Of a stretch of DNA of 27,028 nucleotides, positions 1 through 9,318 are shown one piece after another (position 1 is the first letter of the stretch; every line of letters begins with the position of its first letter). Location of the stretch: contig CM007319.1 in NCBI GenBank assembly GCA_000333855.2, positions 1,900,223 through 1,927,250 of the forward strand, given 5' to 3'. The notes beneath the pieces were generated by a model. It did no database searches. It saw nothing but the letters and a program-made list of their open reading frames with translations, and was not told the DNA's origin. The DNA is from Endotrypanum monterogeii. Taxonomy: Eukaryota; Euglenozoa; Kinetoplastea; Trypanosomatida; Trypanosomatidae. The position numbers and the translations under genes were made by a program.

Positions 1-43
1 ACGGGAGTCAGTAAACTACTTTTTGTGCGTGTTGACCCATACT
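1..43 (+). repeat. short dispersed repeat, copy A (cut by window edge)
   Basis: These bases match 2274-2313 closely. The core of about 25 bases (around 19-43, containing gtgcgtgttgacccatact) is identical, and the flanking part matches apart from three single-base insertions. Because the match begins at the first base of the window, the repeat probably extends further left. Confidence 0.7.
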
Positions 44-82
44 CTGTCTGTACGGACCTAAGGCGGAGTGTACGGTACACGC

Positions 83-84
<2 letters not shown>

Positions 85-116
<32 letters not shown>
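85..116. repeat. (TA)n microsatellite
   Basis: Sixteen perfect TA units in the gene-free left region. Confidence 0.95.
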
Positions 117-118
<2 letters not shown>

Positions 119-616
119 CGTGAGTTCCCGATTGTATGTTATGCCTTTCTCCTCTCTCAGCCGGACTCTTTTTTTCCCTTTTTCGTTTGCTTGTGTTTTG
201 TATGTGTGGCGGAAGACTTCGTTGGGATTCCACTGCGTCATACCCAACGCATTGGCAATCATTTCGAGGCTCTCTGTGGCTGATAAAGCAATCACCTTCA
301 ATTTTCACTTCACTTCGCAACCCCCCACCCCCACCTGCGTGCGACACACATCTGTGATCTTTTCACCAGAATATGCATGCTATATGTGTTTTTCTTTGGC
401 TGTGACTAAACCAGCATTACAGAAAGACACAGTTCTTCAATTTATTTTAATTTTTTTTTTTTTTTGGCTCCCTATCTCTCCTACTCACACATCTTTTTTA
501 TGTATTTGTCACCTCTGCGGATCCCCTGCCTCGCCTCACTCCTCGGTATGTGACGAACGGTTTTCTGCTCGTCGAGCCCATATATGATTACCGAGTACCA
601 AAAAACAATGACTACA

Positions 617-1183
617 ACTGCGCTGGTATCTTGGCTCTCGGCACGGGCTCGTCTCTGTGCTACCGTGCCGATCCTTTGTTGCCTGCGCTTCACTGTGCAA
701 TGTCGTCCCGAGGCGGCGTCACGATAGGGTGATCGAGAAGTGGTAGAGCGACTCCCCCCCCTCCCGCCCTCGGTGCTACGTGGAAAGATTTCCGATGAAG
801 GACGACCCTCCGTTGGATGGGGTGCTCCACACCTTCCCGCGAGGCACCTACTAGCCTTTTGCTACACTCTCCGCTCTCTCTTTCTATATTTCTCCCGCAC
901 CGCTGCGCGGACGGCAGTGAGTGACTCGTCCTTGGGGACTTGTCGGTCACTTGTCTCTTTTTTTTTTTCATGACACACTCACCTCAAATGTTTTAGTTCG
1001 TTGAATTTTGACTGTGTCTAGAGTTCAGTGGCTCAACCGATTCTTTGAATACAGCTGAGATATATGTGGGCACGGTTCACCCGTCGGGAAGCACGTAAAC
1101 ATCAGTGCTTATAGCTGGTCTTTCTCCCGACTGCATATCATTTTCAGCTGGACCTCAGTTGTCCATCTTGACCTCTGGTCTAC
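617..1183 (+). repeat. ~567-bp dispersed repeat, copy 1
   Basis: This segment is repeated in the same orientation at 9699-10262. By eye the copies differ by about eight substitutions and three small length changes (a C run, a 4-base deletion near 880 and a poly-T run). The last ~200 bases (982-1183) are identical. Homology starts and stops abruptly on both sides, and I see no clear target-site duplication or A-rich tail. The size is like Leishmania SIDER elements (about 550 bp, known from the literature), but SIDERs are usually degenerate and I cannot confirm the family. An 8-bp inverted repeat (cggcacgg / ccgtgccg) lies at 639-668. No ORF longer than ~90 codons is present, so it is non-autonomous. 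Confidence 0.9.
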
Positions 1184-2273
1184 GTGTGGATGTAGTCGAT
1201 CGTTTTCCCGCGACCATAACAGGAGGTTGTGCGCTTGCAGCGTACACTTCTTCAATACCCTTGAACGTTACCCCAAATACCATTCTTACTCTTGCTGATT
1301 CACGGCCAGTGTAACGGCGTGCGAGAACACCGTAATTTGATAAAGAGAGAATACATACAACAGCTTCTCCTCTCGTTGCTGTCTTCTTTCACCTGCAGCT
1401 GTATTATTTCACAGCTAAAAAAGCTACTTCTTCTGGAAAACACCAAGGGGTTGTTGATGCACCTCGCAAGGTCAGCGTTATGCGGCTTCGTTTCGAGGCT
1501 CTTACTGCCTAATTCCACCCCTCCTCCTAGTGGTGTGCTTTAACGGAACCACACGAATGTTAATCCTACTCCTCCGAAGAAAATGTGGAGGGGGAGTACA
1601 GATATGGTAAAAACAAAAGGTGGGCCTAGGACGGCTCCCTCGACACTACCCCTTTCCCAGATTTGTCGACATTGTCGCATTTTTTTTTACACGTAACATG
1701 TTAAACGTGAAAATAGTAGAGGCGGTGTTCTATGCTGCATTAGGGCCAGTGCACATACACGCGCCCGCCAAACTATTTCGCCTCTCGCCCTCACCATACC
1801 AGTCCTGAAAAGTGCAGGTCGGTAAGAGCCACGGGCGAGTCTATCTTCGTGAGCTGAACACCACTTGCAGCGCTTGGAGGTATGATCCCGATACCGTAGC
1901 AACGGCGGGACACCCACAGGCGGCTAGCGAGGCGCACCCCTCAGTCGCTCCACCGGCGAGCCCTTTTTTTTTTATAGATCCTCGAGTGTTGTCTTCACTC
2001 ATGCTCGCGGCACCTCATTGCCCCACATTCCCTGCCTACTGCGCGTAGGGGATAATTAGCTTGCGAGGGTGCTGGCACTTATGATAAATCCGCACCTATG
2101 TATTATGGGCTTCACTGCATGTCGATTGTCCCTGTTCATTGACAGGAAAAGAATGAATATTTGACGTGTGCGTCCATGTGTCTTCACGTCCTTTAGCTCG
2201 TCCAGTAGACGTGTGTAAGTGTCCTGTGGTCGATCTTTGGTTTCCCGTTGAGCGCAAAGACAGCTGTTCAGTC

Positions 2274-2313
2274 ACGGGAGCAGAAACTCTTTTTGTGCGT
2301 GTTGACCCATACT
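2274..2313 (+). repeat. short dispersed repeat, copy B
   Basis: Second copy of the sequence at the window start. Similarity stops right after the shared gacccatact, where the two copies continue differently. Confidence 0.7.
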
Positions 2314-3809
2314 GCTTCAGTTGTGGTGCTGCAAGCATTCAACTTAATGGAGATCCTTACCGACTCCGTTGGTATTCTGCGGTGCTGCATCAGCATGTTC
2401 AAGCTCGCTGTGTGACGTTGTTGAGACGAAAACGAGAAAAAAGTGGGGGGGAGAAAGCGAAGGTACACAGGGACGATTCTGTCGCCACTATCTATCCGAG
2501 CTAAGGGGGGACCTTCACCGGGGCTCTGTCACGTTTCCTGTGGTATTATTCGGGGACAGCCGACAAGGTGGAGTGGGTGCGTGTGTGCACTTTTTCGGGG
2601 GATACTCAAACATACCCCCAAAAGGCCGCAAAGTGGAGAGCTGGCGAGATCGTTCGAGGTTCTCAGCAGCTGTAGTCGGGGTGGTGTCCATGTGAGACGG
2701 TGGTGACTCAAGTCAAATACACTCGCATTTCCAGTTAGCAAGCGAGGCCATTGTATTTTAGACTGTGTGTTTGTGCGTCGCGGCGCTGGGTGTCGGACTG
2801 TGTTATTACGGCTCTAGTTCTGCATCTTCGCACTACACGCTTACCCTTGACCTCTCCCCTCCACTGCAGTGCGATCTAAACTTTGATACATAGTGAAAAG
2901 AGGCTGAAGCCGCATAATCGACCCTTCCCCTCCTCTCGCGGGCTTAACAGGGAGGCAAAGAACGGGAAAGAGATTGAGGGCCCTTTGGAGAAGTGGGTAT
3001 AAATAGGGAAATTTTCCATCATTTGTGAAAGTGATTTTATCCCCAGCTCTTCTCCTGTTTTCGCTTGTCGAAAAAAATTATCTACGCGACATGGGCTTCT
3101 CCACCATCGTTTTTTCTTCGTACTTGTTGGTGATGGTCAGTGGCCTACGAGGTGCAAATCGATTAGAGGACTGTCATAAGGGCCACATAGTTGAACGTCA
3201 GAAAAAACATTTTCCACACGTTTTGTCGAAGAAATTTACACGACACTGATCCCTCTACTTTTTGTTTCTTTTGTTTTTTTTCCATCATGAGAACCGCGTT
3301 CCAAAGAAGTGTCTGCATCGCACTTCTGCGTACTACAAATCTGCGTATGTTCTCTAATCACTCCTATTTTTTTTTGTTTACAACGAATGACTCGATCAAA
3401 AAAAAAAATGTGTGAACCACTCACGCTTTTCCCCAGATGAGCACTGTAAACTGTCTCTGATTTTCCTTCTCTCCCGGTAGATTTGGATGCGGATTTCTGT
3501 TTTCTTTTCTCTTAGGTGTTTGTGTGTGTTGAGTGCTCCCACACCGCGTGTATCCCGTCTTGAGTAAAATCCCCTTTGCAATGGCAGTCGTGCATTTACC
3601 GCGGAGGGGCAATTTTTTTTTTTCTTCTCCTGTAGGCTTTTGACCATATCCCTATCATATAAAGATCTACGTACGTGAGTGCACTCGTGTGCGCAAATGA
3701 ATGTCGGCGTTGTGCTGTGGGATGTGTAAAGAGAGGGAGAAGACACACACCTTCGAATAGAAATGGAGTCACCTGCTCGCTCCATCACCCACGGCTTAAC
3801 CCCCAGAGG

Positions 3810-3813
<4 letters not shown>

Positions 3814-3842
<29 letters not shown>
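3814..3842. repeat. (CA)n microsatellite
   Basis: About 14 CA units upstream of the first gene. They create spurious long frames of alternating Thr-His or Val-Cys. Confidence 0.95.
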
Positions 3843-3845
<3 letters not shown>

Positions 3846-4109
3846 TTGCGTATCTGCACACTTCGTGACCAGAGGTGGTCAACAGTGACCATTCTGCAGA
3901 CTCTGGCGATTGCACTCGGCTTTGTTTTGATCCACTTGCTGCGGCCCCACCGGGGGTATTCTCTTGCGGGTTGTAAAGCGGAGGCGAGGTCGTGGGTGCT
4001 GATGGCGCGACACCTTCAACAGAACCTCCAAAGTCCCTTTAACTCTGTTTCCCTACCCCGAGCTGCTTGCTGTCCTGAAAAAAAACCATGCGCTAATTTT
4101 TTGACTTGT

Positions 4110-4142
4110 GTTTCTTCGCCTCTTTTTTTTTCCCCCGAGTAG
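4110..4142 (+). promoter_or_regulatory. polypyrimidine tract and trans-splice acceptor for MTG1
   Basis: A 27-base pyrimidine-rich run with T9 and C5 is followed by AG at 4138-4139 and again at 4141-4142. The first ATG after either AG is the MTG1 start at 4208, giving a 5' UTR of about 65-69 bases before addition of the spliced leader. Confidence 0.7.
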
Positions 4143-4207
4143 CTGGCCCCCGCGGTAGTAACTCAGCAAGTAGAAAGTACAGTGACATCAAATCTTCCCT
4201 AGCCGCA

Positions 4208-5602
4208 ATGCGTGCGACTTGCCGACACTGCAACGTCTTCGATCCCGCATTCATGCGCAAGGTCAAGCGCACTCTCAGTGCCTACAAAAACTCGATGGAG
4301 TCGTCTTGTAAAAAGTCTATTTCCCGTGAGGCCTTTGTAGACATTGACGAAAAAGGTGCAGCGTGGTATCTTGGTCACATGCAATCTGCGGTGAACACGC
4401 TTGCTGGAAAAGTCAAAGATGCAGACTTTGTTCTCGAGATACGCGACGCACGGCTTCCTTTCACAACCGAGAACCCGAATATTCGTAAGCTCACCGCCGG
4501 CAAGCCGCGTCTTATCATCTTCAACAAGGCTGAACTCTCAAATGAGGACAGCAATCGTGCGATTCAGGAGTATTACGAACGACACGGTGCCTTTGCACTC
4601 TTCACGAGCGCACAGCGTTGCTGGAAAGATGTTGTGGAGGCAATGCAACGATTCACTACGCACATATTGCCGCCTTTGCCATATAAAACAGTGGCCCATG
4701 TGGGTCTTGTTGTGGGGATGCCAAACGTTGGAAAGTCAACTTTGATCAACTCCCTTCGCCTCGCACATGAGTATCAGTTTCACCGTGAGGATTTCCGTCG
4801 TTCTCGGACACCGGAGACGGTGTCAATCACGCCAGGAACCACGAGGGGTATGAAACTAGTTCCTCTATCTAAAGATCCGCCAGTCGTTCTTTACGATACG
4901 CCAGGCCTCACACTACCCGGCTGTTTTACGAAAGAATCGGGGTTGAAGTTAGCGGCGTGCGGCATTATCCCCACTAACGATGTGTCGCTACCCCAGGGTA
5001 TGGTGGCACGCTACATCTACGACATTCTTGTTGCCTCTGGCTCATCGGAGCACATGGCTGAATGTCTTCATCTCCCGCGGGTGCCTATAAGTTTCGATGA
5101 TTGCATCGCTATGATTTGCGAACGCAGCGGGACGAGTGGGCAAACTGAAATGGGCAACCTCGATCCCCCTCGCGCACATCGATTTTTTGTACATGACTTC
5201 ACCATAGGTAATCTCGGAAAAATAACACTTGACGTTCTTCCGCGGCGTGTACTATGCAACCCTCAGTCCTCGAGTCCGCTTTTGGGGACGGGAAGCAACG
5301 CCACCGCTGGCGGGAATGAGCAGACACCAGAAACCGATAATGACGGGTATGTGTGGACGCATCATGTAGAAACGAGCGATGTGGTTGACCGCCATCCCGA
5401 CCACATGCGCGAAGTTTTGGATTTGCTGAAGGGCTCTCTGCATCACGATGGCTACCGCACCCGACGTGAGGGATCGTCTGCTACGCGTGTAGAAAGGCTG
5501 TCTGACTGCACTGTTATTAGCAGAAAGAAGGGACCTATTAGTCGAGCCACAGGGTTCGATGAACAGCTGAAGCGCCACACCCGACTGTCGCCAGGGAGGT
5601 GA
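4208..5602 (+). CDS. MTG1: MTG1/YlqF-type mitochondrial ribosome-assembly GTPase
   Basis: The 464-residue protein is a circularly permuted GTPase. The motifs run G4 (NKAE, 106-109), G1/P-loop (GMPNVGKST, 170-178), G2 (ITPGTTRG, from 207) and G3 (DTPG, 230-233), the order that defines the YlqF/MTG1/LSG1 group. The N-terminal part (WYLGHMQ at 53-59, then DADFVLEIRDARLP at 71-84) matches MTG1, which in other eukaryotes acts on the mitochondrial large ribosomal subunit. The first ATG after the splice acceptor is used; the frame is open upstream but only from a TTG. The protein is longer than human MTG1 (about 334 residues) through a C-terminal extension containing a Gly/Ser/Thr-rich stretch near 355-380. 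Oddly, G4 reads NKAE rather than the usual NKxD. The first 20 residues are basic with two Cys and could contribute to mitochondrial import. The family assignment is firm; location is inferred. Confidence 0.93.
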   Translation: MRATCRHCNVFDPAFMRKVKRTLSAYKNSMESSCKKSISREAFVDIDEKGAAWYLGHMQSAVNTLAGKVKDADFVLEIRDARLPFTTENPNIRKLTAGKPRLIIFNKAELSNEDSNRAIQEYYERHGAFALFTSAQRCWKDVVEAMQRFTTHILPPLPYKTVAHVGLVVGMPNVGKSTLINSLRLAHEYQFHREDFRRSRTPETVSITPGTTRGMKLVPLSKDPPVVLYDTPGLTLPGCFTKESGLKLAACGIIPTNDVSLPQGMVARYIYDILVASGSSEHMAECLHLPRVPISFDDCIAMICERSGTSGQTEMGNLDPPRAHRFFVHDFTIGNLGKITLDVLPRRVLCNPQSSSPLLGTGSNATAGGNEQTPETDNDGYVWTHHVETSDVVDRHPDHMREVLDLLKGSLHHDGYRTRREGSSATRVERLSDCTVISRKKGPISRATGFDEQLKRHTRLSPGR

Positions 5603-6408
5603 AAGAAAAAAAAAAAGCGCCTCACTACGATACGACCTCCCCAGAACCCTGACCTTGTCTGGATCAAGGCATCTTCTTGTCATTTGCATCTTTCCACGGC
5701 ATCTCGGGTGTCGTGCAGTTCGTCAAGGCCGTTTTGTTTTTCTTTGTAAATTTTCTGTCACTGTCTGCCACGCTCTCTCTGAGGTGTAGCGAAGGTGACG
5801 GTAAAAGGGCAAATGTAAGCAACATCAAATTGTTCCGTCGCTGCGTTAGCGGTTCACACCGGTATTCAGCATTACCGCCCGGTGAAGACAACCACAAAAG
5901 GAGACGTGTTACCACTATTGCCACTTTCTACACACACGCGCGCGCGCGCATACAAACAGACAAACACATAATTGTACCAAAGAAATTGACGAGGAAGTGT
6001 TGGGATGGGATGTGCTATTTGATTGGAAATTCCGATGTCTCCCATTCACAAGAAAACGCCAACATGATCAGATGACGTGATGGAATCGATTCTCAGCATC
6101 TTGGCGTCTTGGCCAACCTGACACTGTTTTCATTTTTTTTTTTTTAGTGTCCTCCCTGATTTCCACGCCTCATTTTGTTAAGGTGTCCGGTACGCTTACG
6201 CAGAGATGGATACTTTGTCTTTTCAGTTGTGCAGTCAACATTACCACTACTAGCGCTGCCCATTGTGACTCCAACTTTTTTGTTCAGAATTCGTTTGTTT
6301 TTCCTCTTCTTACGATACGGCGAACCGAGCAGTGTATACTCTCAGAAAGGGCATGTGCATGCGACAGTTTCTTTGACACGTGTCTATGTCGATGTCTGCC
6401 TCGCTGTG
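5603..6408. other. intergenic region MTG1 to coiled-coil gene
   Basis: Starts with a poly-A run after the MTG1 stop and contains a short (CG)n run near 5938-5949, a T13 polypyrimidine tract with AG at 6146-6147, and a second pyrimidine stretch near 6293-6312. The frame of the next gene stays open back to 6175 but has no in-frame ATG before 6409. No other gene is evident. Confidence 0.6.
6128..6147 (+). promoter_or_regulatory. polypyrimidine tract and candidate trans-splice acceptor
   Basis: Pyrimidine run with 13 consecutive T followed directly by AG at 6146-6147. A nearer alternative is the pyrimidine stretch at 6293-6312 with AG at 6328-6329. With either site, out-of-frame ATGs (for example 6351 and 6386) precede the start at 6409. 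Confidence 0.55.
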
Positions 6409-7386
6409 ATGCCCAGCGCCCCCACCGTCGACTGCGATGACTTGCGCCGCACTCGCCAGTACCTGGCCGAGGTTATTGACGAGTGCGTCTTCGTTGAGCG
6501 TCAACGCGAACTGACGGAGCGTCGACTGTCCTCTCAACTGAGCACGCACAAAAACCTCATTGATGAGCTCGTGTCGGCTCTTCGCCACGTCTGCCGATAC
6601 ACTTCCGTTATGGAGGACGCAATTCTACCCACCTTGCTTGATAGCTCGAGGGCCTCGGCGGCGGCGCGTCTGCGACTCATTGGATTACGGGGCGGTATTC
6701 GTGACGTGCTGATGTCCCTAAGCGGGGTTATCGGTGGTGATAAAGAAGTCAATGTGCTTTTCCCTTCCGAACCACAGATCTCGAGCTGTGCTAGGACAGC
6801 AGGTGCCTCCGCCATGTTGGCCGATAATGCCGTCGAGGCCGGCGGAGAAGTGTTGGAGAGACTGTTTGCACGCGAGGCAATCCTCGTTGACGCATTAGCC
6901 ATGGCCACTGCTAGGCTCAAGGTGACATCAGCGGTCTTTCCCACCGGAAATAGTGATTCGGAAGGTCTGCATCCGGATCCCGACGAGCTTGGGCGACGGT
7001 TCCAACGCAGTAATTCTGTCTCGCTCGAGAGTGCAACCCAAATTTCTGCGTCGGCTACGCCGATGGCCGCTGTACAGACGCCACACGTCGTAGCGACTTC
7101 TGGCACACGCTTCAACGAAGCCCGTGCAATGGCCTACGAGAAAACAATCCAGGCACTCAACATCGAGCTTGCTCTTCTGCAAGAGAATTATGCCGCACTG
7201 TCCCGTGCGAGTGCGCGTGAGTTGGACACGCTCAAGCAGAAAATTGACGATAATGAGTGCAAGCACAAAAACCATATAGCTGAATGTGACGCAGTGCTCG
7301 GAAGGATCTCTCTGGAACTCGAGCAGCTAATACACGAAAATGCGCAGCTGAAACACAAGTTGCTTGCAGCAACAGATGTTGAGTGA
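6409..7386 (+). CDS. coiled-coil protein, function unknown
   Basis: A 325-residue protein that I do not recognise. Residues 10-60 are charged and helical (many Arg, Glu and Leu in heptad-like spacing), and residues ~234-325 form a clear second coiled coil with long runs of alternating Leu/Ile and Lys/Glu, ending close to the C terminus. The middle (about 190-233) is Ser/Thr/Ala/Pro-rich and probably disordered. There is no signal peptide, membrane segment or catalytic motif. The ATG at 6409 is the only in-frame ATG in the open upstream extension, so the start is well constrained. Codon use is GC-rich at third positions, like MTG1 and TRM8 on either side. A structural or cytoskeletal role is possible but is only an inference from the coiled coils. 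Confidence 0.8.
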   Translation: MPSAPTVDCDDLRRTRQYLAEVIDECVFVERQRELTERRLSSQLSTHKNLIDELVSALRHVCRYTSVMEDAILPTLLDSSRASAAARLRLIGLRGGIRDVLMSLSGVIGGDKEVNVLFPSEPQISSCARTAGASAMLADNAVEAGGEVLERLFAREAILVDALAMATARLKVTSAVFPTGNSDSEGLHPDPDELGRRFQRSNSVSLESATQISASATPMAAVQTPHVVATSGTRFNEARAMAYEKTIQALNIELALLQENYAALSRASARELDTLKQKIDDNECKHKNHIAECDAVLGRISLELEQLIHENAQLKHKLLAATDVE

Positions 7387-7989
7387 GTGTGGTAGTGCAT
7401 TCGTGGCTCGTATACAAGGCAACCGACTTTGGCTTGTGCCCCCCTCCCCCCGAAAAAAAAAAATCTGTCTTATCGCACACACACGTGCACGGCTGCATGT
7501 CAATATATCAAAGAGGTAAACATTTAAGTTTAGGGAGCGGAACTATCAGAACGATACTGGGAGAACTCTTGAAACCAACATGACTGTCAGTTGTACAAGT
7601 ACTTGATGTAGTTTTTCATATTGTTATATCCGATTGGCGACGAGTGATATAAACTATTCACTGCGTTCGGGAGTGTGTGCATCTATGCATCCGCACAAAC
7701 TGCTTCACATGCTTCCCCTCAAAGACTTCCTCGACTCTTCCTGAGGCATGCTCTCTAAAACTATCCATCGCGAGCTTGCCAACACTCGAAATCCACTCTA
7801 TCATCATTTAAAACTCTATTGCAAAATGCATACCCCTCTTGGATTTTGCTTCTATTCTTTTGTTCCCTAATGATGCGGATGTCTTGGTACACCATGACTC
7901 CATACGTTTCGTCTCACTTCTCCACACGATGGCGGACAATTTCTTCTTTTCGCTTCAGTATCTCATTTTTCTCATATTCGACTGTGGTG
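7387..7989. other. intergenic / 5' leader region of TRM8
   Basis: Contains a C/A homopolymer stretch near 7440-7462, a pyrimidine tract ending in AG at 7744-7745, an upstream ORF (7748-7870) whose TAA overlaps the ATG at 7870, and an in-frame open extension of TRM8 from 7870. The last 50 bases hold the splice acceptor at 7957-7958. See the finding on a possible mitochondrial form. Confidence 0.55.
7941..7958 (+). promoter_or_regulatory. polypyrimidine tract and trans-splice acceptor for TRM8
   Basis: A run of T/C (ttcttcttttcgcttcag) ends in AG at 7957-7958. The next ATG is 7990, which gives a short 5' UTR and a protein of normal family length. Confidence 0.7.
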
Positions 7990-8715
7990 ATGTCCTTGCA
8001 GGAGCAGCCTCGATGGACGCGACTGCCTATCCGGACCCGCCCGCACCGGAATCCGCTTGCTGAGAATGATGATGAGCGGCCAGAGTCCCCAGCACACTTC
8101 GCGGAGCGTTTCTCAGAGTTCTTTCCCGGTATGGTTGACCCTGTAGTCGAGTTTGTTGATGTAGGATGCGCCTTTGGTGGCATGCTCTTCTCCTTAGCGG
8201 AGGTGTTCCCCACGACGTGCATGATGGGGCTCGAGATTCGCTCAAAAGTGGTTAGCTTTGCACAGCAGAAAGCGCGGGCTCTGCGGCAGGAGAATGCAGC
8301 GTCACCCATGCATCATTTTCGGAATATCTGGTTCGAGCAAATGAACGTGATGAAGTTCGGTTCGAATTGCTTTGCAAAGGGCCAGCTGTCCCGTCTTTTC
8401 TTCTGCTACCCTGACCCACACTGGAAGCGGAAAAACATCCGCCGACGAATCATCTCACCGGGTTTAGTTCAAGAATACGCGTACTGGCTGCGCCACGGCG
8501 GCCTCCTGTACACCGTTTCGGATGTCGCAGAGCTCGAGGAATGGATGGTACAATGTCTCGACGACTCCCCGCTGTTCCGCCGTTTGCTGGAGGATGAGCT
8601 GAGCACTCCTGAGCATAAGCAGGTGCTCGAAATTGTGACGGGTGCCAGTGAAGACGCCCAGCGTACAGCGCGGAAGGGCCTGCAGAAGCACTTTGCCGTT
8701 CACATGCGCATCTAA
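7990..8715 (+). CDS. TRM8: tRNA (guanine-N7)-methyltransferase, TRM8/METTL1 family
   Basis: The 241-residue protein is the catalytic subunit that transfers a methyl group from S-adenosylmethionine to G46 in the variable loop of tRNAs; in yeast and humans it works with a WD40 partner (TRM82/WDR4), which is not in this window. The N-terminal RPHRNP (17-22) matches the RAHSNP motif of the family. The SAM-binding motif VDVGCAFGG is at 56-64, followed by GLEIR (80-84). The family-specific FCYPDPHWKRK is at 138-148, followed by RRIISP and the tail that ends in a basic residue and Ile. The start is the first ATG after the acceptor at 7958 and gives nearly the same N-terminal length as METTL1. The frame is open upstream with ATGs at 7870, 7873, 7879 and 7894, which could give an N-terminally extended form. 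Confidence 0.95.
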   Translation: MSLQEQPRWTRLPIRTRPHRNPLAENDDERPESPAHFAERFSEFFPGMVDPVVEFVDVGCAFGGMLFSLAEVFPTTCMMGLEIRSKVVSFAQQKARALRQENAASPMHHFRNIWFEQMNVMKFGSNCFAKGQLSRLFFCYPDPHWKRKNIRRRIISPGLVQEYAYWLRHGGLLYTVSDVAELEEWMVQCLDDSPLFRRLLEDELSTPEHKQVLEIVTGASEDAQRTARKGLQKHFAVHMRI

Positions 8716-9286
8716 ATCACGACCAGTACAAGCGGTGACGAGGCTGTGCCGTAATTAGCAGGTTTTGTTAAGATACAGTATCTTATCAGCGAGTAACAAA
8801 AAGCTTGAGATCTGATATTTCATTCCGGCGGCAGCCGTTCCAAAGGGCAGCGCAGGATCTGCGTGCTGACCCTATTAGTACACCAGCTTCCGAGAGCGCG
8901 TGGTGCTGGTGAGATATGTTACTGAAATCCCATGCACAGGAAGAAATCGGTGGGCTCTAAGAAGGAGGAGGAATGGAGTAGAAAAGAATGCCACCAATCT
9001 CTCTCTATTCCTGTTTCCTTGACAACTATCTTATGCGTGCCCTTCGTCTTCCATGGAGTGTCATCTTTTCTTCTTCTTTTCGCTTGGGCAGAAGCACACA
9101 CACACATACGATTTCTTTCCAACATCTTGGCTACCCATCGTCTTCCTATATTCTCAGCGTTTTCGGTGAGCGTCGCCTTCTCGCTTTCCCTGGTTATTGT
9201 ATAAGAAAATGAAGAGGTCTTTTCACCCCCTCCCGCCTTCGGCAATCCTTGTCTTTAGAATAACGCCTCCACGAGCTGGAACCTAG

Positions 9287-9287
<1 letters not shown>

Positions 9288-9318
<31 letters not shown>
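9288..9318. repeat. (TA)n microsatellite
   Basis: About 15 uninterrupted TA units in the spacer downstream of TRM8. Confidence 0.95.

Larger units (their letters stand above)
1..4207. other. gene-free left region
   Basis: No reading frame on either strand here looks coding. The longest frames run through microsatellites (for example the frames crossing the CA repeat at 3814-3842) or begin at non-ATG codons. The stretch holds a short repeat seen twice (1-43 and 2274-2313), one copy of a ~567-bp dispersed repeat (617-1183), a TA microsatellite, a CA microsatellite and many poly-T runs. G-rich stretches lie near 2441-2455 and 2504-2510. It could be the region upstream of the polycistronic unit, a strand-switch region or repeat-rich subtelomeric DNA; the sequence does not decide between these. 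Confidence 0.6.

Noticed and set aside
639..668. HDV-like ribozyme at the 5' end of the repeat
   Set aside because: The 8-bp inverted repeat is present in copy 1, but the space between its arms (about 15 bases) is too short for the nested double pseudoknot, and copy 2 breaks the pairing without compensation.
690..971. Minus-strand 93-codon frame inside the 567-bp repeat
   Set aside because: Low-complexity Lys/Arg composition, no known motif, and opposite to the unit; more likely a shadow frame in a repeat.
2055..2100. Possible tRNA A box (tagcttgcgaggg)
   Set aside because: No matching B box at the right distance, and no cloverleaf can be drawn.
2998..3010. TATA-like box (tataaatag)
   Set aside because: Trypanosomatid Pol II genes lack TATA promoters; a short AT-rich match in AT-rich spacer is expected by chance.
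3025..3249. Small 74-codon frame with a hydrophobic N terminus
   Set aside because: Non-ATG opening, no acceptor nearby and no recognisable motif; within the gene-free region.
3396..4142. Long frames of alternating Thr-His or Val-Cys across the CA repeat
   Set aside because: Microsatellite translations on both strands; no start context or homology.
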